From positions 1-28,492 of the forward strand of contig JAZULT010000015.1 of the NCBI GenBank assembly GCA_045603225.1: DNA of 28,492 bases, in the 5' to 3' direction. A program made the position numbers and the translations under genes. The DNA is from RGIG9115 sp045603225 (GTDB lineage Bacteria; Bacillota; Clostridia; UBA1381). The notes below the pieces were generated by a model that was not told the origin of the DNA, did not search any database, and saw only the letters and a list, made by a program, of their open reading frames with translations. Below are positions 14,703 through 22,564 of this stretch, one piece after another. Every line of letters starts with the position of its first letter. The stretch's first letter is position 1.

Positions 14703-15977
14703 TTAATTATTTTTTAAATTAATTATTTTTTGTGCAGCAATCATAATTCCGAGTTTTGCAGACTCATAAGTAAGACCGCCCTGAAGATATCCGATATACG
14801 GCTCTTTCATAGGTCCGTCAGCACTAAGCTCTATACTTGAGCCCTGATTAAACGCACCTGCCGCCATAATAACCTCATCCTGATATCCCGGCATCGCCCA
14901 CGGTTCAGGCTCTACAAAAGAATCAACAGGCGCTCCTTTTTGTATACCGGAACAGAAAGCTTTCATGTTTTCTGCATTATTAAGCTTGACAGCCTCTATA
15001 ATATCGTATCTTTCCTCGTTCCACTTCGGATTGGTTTCAAATCCGAGTTTTTCGAAAACAGCCGCAGCTAAAATCGCAGATTTCACTGCATTGGAAACCA
15101 CATGCGGTGCCATAAAAAGTCCCTGATACGCACTTTTGTTAAATCCAAGACTTGCACCTGCTTCTTTCCCTATCCCTACAGAAGTCAGACGGTATGCACA
15201 TTTTTCTACAAGGTCTGCCCTGCCTGCAATATATCCGCCTGTAGGTGCAATACCACCTCCCGGATTTTTTATAAGTGAACCGCATATAATATCAGCACCG
15301 TATGATGACGGTTCTTTCTCCTGGACAAACTCTCCGTAACAGTTATCTACCATACACACAGTTTCAGGTGATGCATCTTTAACAAACTTTACTATTTCAC
15401 CGATTTTTTCAGCACTGTATGTAGGTCTGTCTCCGTAGCCTTTTGAACGCTGAATTGTTACAAGACGTATAATATTACTTTTCAGTGCTTCCGATATTTT
15501 ACCGTAATCAGGCTCTCCGTCTTTGTCAAGCGGTATTTCAATATAGTTTATACCGAAATCTTTCAGCGAACCGTCTCCCGGATTTCCTGAGATTCCTATA
15601 ACCTCTTCAAGAGTATCATACGGTTTACCCGTTACCGATAAAAGCGTGTCACCGGGTCTGAGTATTCCGAAAAGAACTGTAGACAACGTATGTGTACCTG
15701 AAATCAGCTGATGTCTGACAAGTGCATCCTCACAGTCAAAAATCTGAGCATAAACCTTATCCAACGTATCACGGCCGAGGTCGTCATATCCGTATCCGCT
15801 GCTCGGCGCGAAATGCGCATCAGATACACGGTTATCAAAAAAAGCTTTCATAACCTTCCACTGATTATATTCTGCTATTTTATCAGTTTTTTTAAACGTA
15901 TCTGCAACAAGTTTTTCACATTCTTCTATAAGATTTATTACCTCGCTGCGTATTCCAAAATCTTTAGTTAAATCCAT
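14703..15977 (-). CDS. YnbB-like PLP-dependent enzyme (aluminium-resistance / methionine gamma-lyase family)
   Basis: This fold-type I PLP protein belongs to the family named after an aluminium-resistance locus and related to cystathionine gamma-synthase and methionine gamma-lyase; its true substrate is not established. Motifs are HFAPSSGYGYDDLGRDTLD, RHQLISGTHTL, VDNCYGEFVQEKEP and the PLP lysine in GSLIKNPGGG (about Lys237). The length of 424 residues fits the family. I start at ATG 15977 because GGAGGG stands four bases before it. A TTG at 15995 and an ATG at 15989 in the same frame would use that site as coding sequence. The upstream cobO stop lies just before, and the two are probably coupled. 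It is the last gene of the fhs operon; the tail is AT-rich with no clear hairpin terminator. Confidence 0.88.
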   Translation of the reverse strand: MDLTKDFGIRSEVINLIEECEKLVADTFKKTDKIAEYNQWKVMKAFFDNRVSDAHFAPSSGYGYDDLGRDTLDKVYAQIFDCEDALVRHQLISGTHTLSTVLFGILRPGDTLLSVTGKPYDTLEEVIGISGNPGDGSLKDFGINYIEIPLDKDGEPDYGKISEALKSNIIRLVTIQRSKGYGDRPTYSAEKIGEIVKFVKDASPETVCMVDNCYGEFVQEKEPSSYGADIICGSLIKNPGGGIAPTGGYIAGRADLVEKCAYRLTSVGIGKEAGASLGFNKSAYQGLFMAPHVVSNAVKSAILAAAVFEKLGFETNPKWNEERYDIIEAVKLNNAENMKAFCSGIQKGAPVDSFVEPEPWAMPGYQDEVIMAAGAFNQGSSIELSADGPMKEPYIGYLQGGLTYESAKLGIMIAAQKIINLKNN

Positions 15978-15991
15978 ATTTCCCTCCATAA

Positions 15992-16489
15992 TCAATACTC
16001 TATACCTTCACGTGCCGGAATTCCCGAATCATACGGATGTTTTATTTTTTTCATATCCGTTACATAGTCCGCACAAGCTTCCATGCATGATATATCTCCA
16101 CGACCGGTAAGAATAAGTTCACCGAATTTATCAAATTTTAATATGTCATCTTTATCTGTTATTCCTTCCGAAACTGCACATACAGCCTCGTCAAATATAA
16201 AAACATCATATTTTTCTGCTGCAGAAAGTATTTGTGTAAGCTTACTCTTATAAAAATCTTTCAACTCCGTTTTTTCATCTTCTGAAGCATCAAACAAAAA
16301 CGGTATCTGTCTTCCGACAGAAACTACATCTATATTATTTATCTGCGAAAGTGCAGAAATTTCACCGCTTGTATCATCTTTCAGAAATTGAAAAAAACAA
16401 ACCTTTTTTCCTGCTCCTGCAGCACGCACTGCCAATCCGACCGCACAAGTTGTTTTTCCTTTTCCGTCACCTGTATATATATGAATCAT
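15992..16489 (-). CDS. cobO: Cob(I)yrinic acid a,c-diamide adenosyltransferase (CobO/BtuR type)
   Basis: CobO/BtuR attaches the 5'-deoxyadenosyl group of ATP to reduced corrinoids, giving adenosylcobamide. The 165-residue protein has the modified P-loop TGDGKGKTT (6-14) at its very N-terminus, FIFDEAVCA in the middle, the late GRGD motif, and the family's typical ending HPYDSGIPAREGIEY. The start ATG is three bases after the aroK stop. No other cobalamin gene is present, so it may serve salvage of imported cobamide. The neighbours belong to shikimate and PLP functions, so the placement gives no direct clue to a cobamide enzyme. Confidence 0.93.
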   Translation of the reverse strand: MIHIYTGDGKGKTTCAVGLAVRAAGAGKKVCFFQFLKDDTSGEISALSQINNIDVVSVGRQIPFLFDASEDEKTELKDFYKSKLTQILSAAEKYDVFIFDEAVCAVSEGITDKDDILKFDKFGELILTGRGDISCMEACADYVTDMKKIKHPYDSGIPAREGIEY

Positions 16490-16492
16490 ATA

Positions 16493-16993
16493 TCATTTAA
16501 TCCTTTCAAGAATATACTCAGCAATCTCCGTCGGTGTATCTCCCATGTCAGGATTAACTTCGACATCGCAATCCCTGTAAAGAGGAAGCCTGTCAAAAAA
16601 ACGTTTCTTTATTTTGTCGTTTTCTTCTCTGAGCAAAGGTCTTGTTTCGCGAGCGGTTATTATTCTTGACTCTATAATTGAAAAATCAGGAATAATTGCA
16701 ACTATAACACCGTTTTTCCGCATAATCAGACGGTTGTATTCGGACAGAACAATTCCACCGCCTGTAGAAATAATAGCATCATCAGCTTCAAGAACCTTTT
16801 CAAGAATACGGGTTTCCTGCTGACGGAAATATTCTTCACCAAAATGGCTGAAAATATCATTTATTTTCATATTAAGCTCTTTTTCAATCATTTCGTCTGT
16901 ATCAATCACTGCCCTGCCGGATAATTTTGCAAGTTCTTTAGATACAACAGTTTTTCCACTGCTCATAAATCCCGTAATACATATATTATTCAT
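16493..16993 (-). CDS. aroK: Shikimate kinase
   Basis: Shikimate kinase makes shikimate 3-phosphate with ATP on the way to chorismate. At 166 residues it is a typical single-domain enzyme. The Walker A loop is GFMSSGKT (8-15), DTDEMIE holds the shikimate-binding Asp, FRQQE the conserved Arg-Glu, ISTGGG the substrate loop, and TARETRPLL the lid region with conserved Arg residues. The start ATG lies inside the end of aroE, an 8-base overlap, so the two pathway enzymes are translationally coupled. It is followed after 3 bases by cobO. Gly9-to-Phe and Met10-Ser11 in the loop are normal variation. Confidence 0.95.
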   Translation of the reverse strand: MNNICITGFMSSGKTVVSKELAKLSGRAVIDTDEMIEKELNMKINDIFSHFGEEYFRQQETRILEKVLEADDAIISTGGGIVLSEYNRLIMRKNGVIVAIIPDFSIIESRIITARETRPLLREENDKIKKRFFDRLPLYRDCDVEVNPDMGDTPTEIAEYILERIK

Positions 16994-17810
16994 CTATAAA
17001 CTCAACAACCTCTCCGTATAATTCTTCAGGAACTTTCACGCCCGTAAAATGCTCATAAGCAATTATACCCTGAAAAACCAGCATACCCAAGCCGTTAATA
17101 GCTTTAACGTTTTTCGCTTCAGCAGATTTCATAAATGCTGTTTTCCTCGGATGATATACTATATCAACAACCGCACTGCATTTATCAAGTAATTCCGTAT
17201 CATCAAGCGGATTTTCATCAGTACCCATACCAACAGATGTCGTGTTAATGATAATGTCAAAATCACCGTTTCCACAGTACACCTTGAATATATCTGTATT
17301 CATAACATCATTAAGCTCCCTGCACAGTTCTTCAGCTTTTGATAAGGTTCTGTTCTTAACATATACCTCTTCAGCTCCTTTTTGCTTCAGCATAACACAT
17401 ATTGGTTTTGAAGCACCGCCGGCTCCGAGAACGAGTATTTTTTTATTCTTAACTTCAATACCATTCAGCTTCATTGACATATACAATCCATCACCGTCAG
17501 TGCTGTACCCGGTAAGTACACCGTTATTATTGACAACAGTATTAACCGAACCGCAAAAACGCGCATTTTCACTTACAACATCAACATTTGCAAGAGCATC
17601 ATATTTATACGGTGCGGTTACGTTAACTCCTTTTATATCAAGAGTTTTGATTGCTTTAAACGTATCCGGTATATTCTGAGGTTCAAACGCAGTATATACA
17701 TAATCAAGATTAAGCTTCTGAGATAAAAAATTATGCAGTTTCGGAGACAAGCTATGTCTTATAGGCTTCCCGACAACTGCAAGAAGCTCTGTTTTTCCTG
17801 ATATTTCCAT
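16986..17810 (-). CDS. aroE: Shikimate dehydrogenase
   Basis: AroE reduces 3-dehydroshikimate to shikimate with NADPH. The 274 residues show the substrate-binding GKPIRHSLSPKLHN (15-28), NVTAPYKYDAL with the catalytic Lys68, GSVNTVV, and the nucleotide-binding loop LGAGGASKPI of the C-terminal Rossmann domain. NTTSVGM and the late NGLGMLVFQG motif are also present. GAAGG precedes the ATG, and the gene begins 22 bases after recD2. The NRT-type NADP motif reads KNRTLSKAEEL, which fits NADP preference. It overlaps aroK by 8 bases and supplies its substrate. All core residues appear to be present. Confidence 0.95.
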   Translation of the reverse strand: MEISGKTELLAVVGKPIRHSLSPKLHNFLSQKLNLDYVYTAFEPQNIPDTFKAIKTLDIKGVNVTAPYKYDALANVDVVSENARFCGSVNTVVNNNGVLTGYSTDGDGLYMSMKLNGIEVKNKKILVLGAGGASKPICVMLKQKGAEEVYVKNRTLSKAEELCRELNDVMNTDIFKVYCGNGDFDIIINTTSVGMGTDENPLDDTELLDKCSAVVDIVYHPRKTAFMKSAEAKNVKAINGLGMLVFQGIIAYEHFTGVKVPEELYGEVVEFIDE

Positions 17811-17832
17811 TAGTACACCTTCTCTTATTTAA

Positions 17833-20055
17833 TTAAAAAATGCCATTGTTTGCATTTACGATTTTTTCACAAAGTCCCGTAAATCTTTCGTTTTCTCTGT
17901 TATTATAAGTCATCTGCTCAACAGCCTGTTCGTTACCGACCAGAACAACCATACTCTTTGCTCTTGTAACTGCAGTATAAAATAAATTTCTGCACATGAG
18001 CATAGGCGGGAACTGTGTTACAGGCATAACAAGAAACGGAAACTCGCTACCCTGACTTTTGTGAACGGTTACCGCATAAGCAAGGTCAAGCTCATCAAGC
18101 TGAGAAAACAGATATTCAACTCTCTTTTCTTCATCGAAAAGAATAGTCATAAATTTATCTGCAACCGATATCTCCTCGATAATTCCCATTTCACCGTTAA
18201 ATATTCCCACTCCGCTTTCACCTATATCCCGTGTGTAATACAAATCATAATTATTCTTTATCTGCATTACCTTATCTCCGACTCGAAAAACAGTTTTCCC
18301 ATATGAATATTCGTTTTTAAGTATATCAGGAGGATTGAGCTGACTCTGCAGCACACGGTTAAGATTTATCGTACCGCAGATTCCTTTTTTTGAAGGAGAC
18401 AGAACCTGAATATCCGTATACGGGTTTACATTATATGCCGCAGGCAGTCTTGTTTTGCAAAGCTGAACGATAGTTGATAATACATCGTTTGTATTGTTCT
18501 TCGGTATAAAGAAGAAATCATTCTCCTTATCCTTAAGCTCCGGGAGAATCCCTTTGTTAATATTATGAGCATTAACAACTATCAGGCTTTTTTCTGCCTG
18601 TCTGAAAATTTTATCAAGCTTTATAACAGGTATAACTCCGCTTCTTATCAAATCATTAAGTACATTACCGGGTCCCACGGAAGGAAGCTGATCAGCATCA
18701 CCCGACATTATAAGTCTCGTACCGGGTTTTACTGCTTTAAGAAATGAATACATAAGATTAATGTCAATCATGCTGACCTCATCGAGAATTATAACATCAG
18801 CACCAATAGGATTATCCTCATTATACGTAAACTTTCTCCCGTTTTCTTCGCCTGTAGCACCAAGCAGTCGATGAATTGTTTTTGCTTCAATTCCTGTAAG
18901 CTGAGTCATACGTTTAGCAGCACGCCCTGTAGGTGCCGCAAGAGAAATTTTAAGATCAAACTCGTCAAGCAGCTTTATAATTGTATTAATAGTTGTAGTT
19001 TTACCGGTTCCGGGTCCGCCTGTAAGTATCATACATTTGTTACCGAGAGCCGCACGCACAGCATTTTTCTGCTCCTGAGCATAGTTGATACCTATAATCT
19101 TCTCCATGCTTTCAATACGTTTTTCGATTTCACGTTCACTAAGCAGCTCATCTTCAGAAGACGACATTATACTCATTCTGTCTGATACATACATTTCTGC
19201 TTTATGATGAACCGTCAGAAAATATACTGTTTCATTGTTTATTTTGTCAATATATATATCATTCGATATTATAAGCTCTGATAATATATTTTCAACTTCT
19301 TCCTCTGTAACACCGAGTTTATATGCCACATCTTCTACAAGAAGTGATTTCGGAAGGTACGTATGTCCCGAATTATACGCCGCCTGAAGCAGTATATACT
19401 TTACACCGCTTTTTATTCTTAGCGGACTGTTGTGGGGAACCCCTTCTCCGTGTGCAATTTTATCAGCAGATGAAAATTTAATACCGTCTATAGTATCTGA
19501 AAGCACATACGGATTTTTCTTTATTATATCCACCGCATCAGGTCCGAATTCTTTGTATACCTTCATTCCCATATTAGCACTGATACTGTATTGCTGAAGA
19601 AACATAACTATACTTTGCATAGCCTGAATTTCTTTAAATGATTCGTGTATTTTGTAAGCACGTTTTACAGAGATACCCTTAACACATGACATTTTTTCAG
19701 GATTTGTCAGCATAATATTGAGAGTGTCTTTACCGAACGCATTGACAAGATTTTTCGCAGTAGCCGCACGTACCCCATATACAACACCGCTTGAAAGATA
19801 TCTCAAAATATCCTCTTCCTCTGACGGCATGAGTGTTTCATAGCTTTCCACTTTTAACTGTTCGCCGTACTCAGGATGAACAATCCATTTTCCTGTCACC
19901 GAAATATGCTCGCCCTCTTTTAGCTCAACTGTATATCCAACTGCAGTAATAATATCTTTCGCTTCGTCACTTTCAAATTCAAAAACAGTATAACCGTTAT
20001 CGCTGTTATAATATACTATATCGGTAACTATACCGGTCTGATTTACTGTATCCAT
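17833..20055 (-). CDS. recD2: RecD2-type ATP-dependent DNA helicase
   Basis: RecD2 is a 5'-3' superfamily 1B helicase that works outside RecBCD and is linked to repair and replication restart. The 740 residues have an N-terminal OB-like region (QTGIVTDIVYYNSDNGYTVF), helix-hairpin-helix segments (about 85-200) and the helicase core. Walker A is GGPGTGKTT (about 346-354), then APTGRAAKRM, Walker B LDEVSMID (about 424-431) and GDADQLPSVGPG. The last motifs are AVTVHKSQGSEFP and FYTAVTRAK. I use ATG 20055; a GTG at 20064 lies only two bases after the GGGG part of the ribosome binding site. With that start the gene begins just after the rluD stop. No RecB or RecC gene is nearby, consistent with RecD2. 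Confidence 0.95.
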   Translation of the reverse strand: MDTVNQTGIVTDIVYYNSDNGYTVFEFESDEAKDIITAVGYTVELKEGEHISVTGKWIVHPEYGEQLKVESYETLMPSEEEDILRYLSSGVVYGVRAATAKNLVNAFGKDTLNIMLTNPEKMSCVKGISVKRAYKIHESFKEIQAMQSIVMFLQQYSISANMGMKVYKEFGPDAVDIIKKNPYVLSDTIDGIKFSSADKIAHGEGVPHNSPLRIKSGVKYILLQAAYNSGHTYLPKSLLVEDVAYKLGVTEEEVENILSELIISNDIYIDKINNETVYFLTVHHKAEMYVSDRMSIMSSSEDELLSEREIEKRIESMEKIIGINYAQEQKNAVRAALGNKCMILTGGPGTGKTTTINTIIKLLDEFDLKISLAAPTGRAAKRMTQLTGIEAKTIHRLLGATGEENGRKFTYNEDNPIGADVIILDEVSMIDINLMYSFLKAVKPGTRLIMSGDADQLPSVGPGNVLNDLIRSGVIPVIKLDKIFRQAEKSLIVVNAHNINKGILPELKDKENDFFFIPKNNTNDVLSTIVQLCKTRLPAAYNVNPYTDIQVLSPSKKGICGTINLNRVLQSQLNPPDILKNEYSYGKTVFRVGDKVMQIKNNYDLYYTRDIGESGVGIFNGEMGIIEEISVADKFMTILFDEEKRVEYLFSQLDELDLAYAVTVHKSQGSEFPFLVMPVTQFPPMLMCRNLFYTAVTRAKSMVVLVGNEQAVEQMTYNNRENERFTGLCEKIVNANNGIF

Positions 20056-20056
20056 T

Positions 20057-20971
20057 TTAAGCACGTCCCCTTAATATTTTAAGAACATTTTCAAAATAAT
20101 CCGGAATTTCTGATGAAAAAAACTTTTTTTCTTTGGTTCTCGGATGAATGAAGCCAAGAGTTTTTGCGTGCAGAAGCTGACCTTCGAGATTAAATTCCTC
20201 TTTTTTAACACCGTAAGTTTTATCACCGACAATCGGATGATGCATATACGACATATGAACTCTTATCTGATGTGTTCTGCCTGTATCAAGAACACATTCA
20301 ACCAGAGTATATCTTCCGAAACGCTCAATTACACTCACATGAGTGACAGCATTTCTGCCGTCATTCGTCACAGCCATTTTCTTACGGTCAGTTTTACTTC
20401 TTCCAACAGGTAAATCAACCGTAAAATTATCCTCTTTGATATTTCCGTGTACAAGTGCCATGTATTTCCTGTCGGGCTTCGTACTCTTCCATTGCTCATT
20501 AAGGGACAAATGCGCTTCATTTGTTTTGGCAATAACAAGCAATCCGCTTGTATCTTTATCTATACGGTGTACTATCCCCGGTCTGATTTCACCGTTTATT
20601 CCTGAAAGTGATTTACCACAGTGATACATTATTCCATTAACAAGTGTACCGTTATATACACCGTTTGCGGGATGCACAACCATCCCCTGAGGTTTATTGA
20701 TAACAATAATCTCACTGTCTTCGTACACAACATCAAGAGGAATATCTTCCGGCTGAACATCGATAATTTCAGGTTCGGGAATCATTACGCAAATTGCTTC
20801 TGTACTTTTAATTTTATATTTTTTTGTACACAAAACTCCACCGCAACTGACATTTTCCTCGTCACACAGCTTAGCTGCGTACGAACGGGTCATATCTGTT
20901 GCGGCAGAGATATATACATCAACTCTTTTTCCTATATCCTCAATACCGGGATATAATATCAGTTCTTCCAT
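20057..20971 (-). CDS. rluD: RluD-family 23S rRNA pseudouridine synthase
   Basis: RluA/RluD-family enzymes turn specific uridines of 23S rRNA into pseudouridine. The 304-residue protein has an N-terminal S4-like region (about 12-65) and the catalytic domain. VINKPQGMVVHPANG (90-104) and IVHRIDKDTSGLLVIAKT (133-150) carry the family signature, with catalytic Asp138. GRTHQIRVHMSYMHHPIVGD is the third conserved block. In Firmicutes this gene often follows lspA, but here it follows rpiB after 3 bases. Family membership is secure. The exact target (RluD against another RluA-type paralogue) cannot be fixed from sequence alone. The ribosome binding site is weak, which suggests coupling to rpiB. Confidence 0.9.
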   Translation of the reverse strand: MEELILYPGIEDIGKRVDVYISAATDMTRSYAAKLCDEENVSCGGVLCTKKYKIKSTEAICVMIPEPEIIDVQPEDIPLDVVYEDSEIIVINKPQGMVVHPANGVYNGTLVNGIMYHCGKSLSGINGEIRPGIVHRIDKDTSGLLVIAKTNEAHLSLNEQWKSTKPDRKYMALVHGNIKEDNFTVDLPVGRSKTDRKKMAVTNDGRNAVTHVSVIERFGRYTLVECVLDTGRTHQIRVHMSYMHHPIVGDKTYGVKKEEFNLEGQLLHAKTLGFIHPRTKEKKFFSSEIPDYFENVLKILRGRA

Positions 20972-20974
20972 AAA

Positions 20975-21412
20975 TCAGTTTTCAATCTCATGAATCTTAT
21001 TGAGTCGACGGATATGACGGTCGCCTTCAAATTCTGTATCTATCCATGCATCAGCTATCATGCATGCAAGATCTTCCCCGATAACTCTTCCGCCCATGCA
21101 GATAATCTGGGCATTATTATGAAGCTTTGCCATTTTTGCACTGTAAACATCTGAGCATAAAGCCGCACGTATACCTTTATGCTTATTTGCAGCAATAGAT
21201 ATACCTATTCCTGTACCGCAGAACAAAATTCCGCAATCAACTTCATTTTCAAGAACAGCCGCACACACAGGCTTTGCCATATCCGGATAGTCAACTGAAT
21301 CCGATGTATGTGTACCAAAATCAACCACCTCTATGCCTCGTGACATAAGATGTTTTTTTACCTTTTCCTTCAATTCAAGACCACCATGGTCACTTCCGAT
21401 ACCAATCTTCAT
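20975..21412 (-). CDS. rpiB: Ribose-5-phosphate isomerase B
   Basis: RpiB interconverts ribose 5-phosphate and ribulose 5-phosphate. The 145 residues match the LacAB/RpiB family: IGSDHGGLELKEKV at the N-terminus, DYPDMAKPV, the phosphate-binding ILFCGTGIGISIAANK with its conserved Cys, RAALCSDVYSAKMAKLHN with the active His, and MGGRVIG. The closely related LacA/LacB galactose-6-phosphate isomerases lack parts of this pattern and normally come as a pair, which is not the case here. The ATG shares one base with the tsaB stop (TAATG), so translation is coupled. The product could feed the pentose phosphate needs of the shikimate genes further down the same operon, but that is inference. Confidence 0.94.
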   Translation of the reverse strand: MKIGIGSDHGGLELKEKVKKHLMSRGIEVVDFGTHTSDSVDYPDMAKPVCAAVLENEVDCGILFCGTGIGISIAANKHKGIRAALCSDVYSAKMAKLHNNAQIICMGGRVIGEDLACMIADAWIDTEFEGDRHIRRLNKIHEIEN

Positions 21413-22116
21413 TAGTTTTCATCCTTTCCGTGTTTTTCATCATATTCTCTTTCCGCCTGTGACTTTCTCAGATAAAGAGGAGTAATCTCATGGCATGAAA
21501 CAGCTTCGTCAATTTTATACAGTCCGAGAGCCGCAACAGATGATGCTCTCTGAAGACTGCTTCCTGCAGGAGCAAACTTTGCTCTGTCTCCAAGTCTTTC
21601 TATTATTCTTTCCTTATAAACCGGGACTCCGTCACCTATAAATATAACATCAAGAAGCTTACCGCAGCTGTCAATACACTCATCAATTGAAACAGCACAT
21701 GGTGCTTCAATTTCCCTGAAGCCGTCTTCATCCCAGATATACGTTCCTGTATAAACCTGATCACGTCTCGCATCCATAATAGGTACAATAAGGTGTTCTG
21801 CATACGGAAGATTGTATGCCAGTGCTTCAAGAGTCCCTACAGGAACAACTTTTTTACCAGTTGCATGAGCAAGACCTTTAACAGTAGCAACGCCGATTCT
21901 GACTCCGGTAAACGAGCCCGGTCCGACAGATACAGCAAACATATCAACATCATCTATATCGCATCCGCATGATGTCAGCATATCATCAATCATAGGCATA
22001 AGTCTTTCAGAATGAGTTTTCTTAAAGTTCAGTGTATATTCTGCTATAATCAAATCATCATCAATCAGTGAAGCTGTAGCCACATTCGATGACGTATCAA
22101 CTCCGAGAACCTTCAT
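21412..22116 (-). CDS. tsaB: tRNA t6A biosynthesis protein TsaB
   Basis: TsaB is the inactive ASKHA-fold partner that holds TsaD and TsaE in the complex making N6-threonylcarbamoyladenosine at tRNA position 37. The 234-residue protein shows GVDTSSNVATASL at the N-terminus, KTHSERLMPMIDDML, the signature SVGPGSFTGVRIGVATVKGLA, and PIMDARRDQVYTG. The ATG is inside the end of tsaE (20-base overlap) behind a strong GGAGG that is itself part of the tsaE coding sequence. TsaD and TsaC are not in the window and should be encoded elsewhere. The stop overlaps the rpiB start by one base. Confidence 0.95.
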   Translation of the reverse strand: MKVLGVDTSSNVATASLIDDDLIIAEYTLNFKKTHSERLMPMIDDMLTSCGCDIDDVDMFAVSVGPGSFTGVRIGVATVKGLAHATGKKVVPVGTLEALAYNLPYAEHLIVPIMDARRDQVYTGTYIWDEDGFREIEAPCAVSIDECIDSCGKLLDVIFIGDGVPVYKERIIERLGDRAKFAPAGSSLQRASSVAALGLYKIDEAVSCHEITPLYLRKSQAEREYDEKHGKDEN

Positions 22117-22552
22117 GAGAACCTCCGTTTGTTAGTCTTTCTATTTTTATATTTCTTACCGACTCCGGATTTTCCGAATCACGCGTAATGGTGATATTAA
22201 TACGATTACACGGAAGCAGTTCTTCTATAAGCTCCGCCCATTCAATAAGGCATACACCTTCTCCGAATAAATACTCATCAAATCCTATTTCATACATTTC
22301 ATCCGGGTCAGCAATTCTGTATACATCGAAATGATAAAAAGGAAGATATCCATCATACTCATTCACTATTGTAAATGTGGGACTGTTTACATTCCCGGCA
22401 ACTCCGAGTCCTTTTGCAATCCCCTGAGCAAATAAGGTCTTACCTGCTCCAAGGTCTCCATACATACATATTACGTCCCCCGCAGACAAACTTCCGGCAA
22501 ATTCCTCAGCAAAAGAAAATGTTTCTTCAGGTGAAAAAGTTTTTTTATTCAA
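22097..22552 (-). CDS. tsaE: tRNA t6A biosynthesis ATPase TsaE
   Basis: TsaE is a small P-loop ATPase that resets the TsaB-TsaD complex in t6A formation. The 151 residues include GDLGAGKTLFAQGIAKGL (Walker A at about 32-39), NSPTFTIVNEY, FYHFDVYRI with the conserved Asp and Arg, and LIEWAELIEELLP. It begins with TTG at 22552, seven bases after AAGGAG; no ATG or GTG lies at a better place. The ribosome binding site overlaps the fhs stop region (12-base gap). The reading frame ends 20 bases into tsaB, the usual tsaE-tsaB order in Firmicutes. Confidence 0.94.
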   Translation of the reverse strand: MNKKTFSPEETFSFAEEFAGSLSAGDVICMYGDLGAGKTLFAQGIAKGLGVAGNVNSPTFTIVNEYDGYLPFYHFDVYRIADPDEMYEIGFDEYLFGEGVCLIEWAELIEELLPCNRINITITRDSENPESVRNIKIERLTNGGSHEGSRS

Positions 22553-22564
22553 TGCAATTCTCCT

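Noticed and set aside
14695..14735. Repeated TTAATTATTTTTT at the end of the ynbB-like gene
   Set aside because: It is low-complexity sequence made of Asn/Lys/Leu/Ile codons and the stop region; no stem strong enough for a terminator.
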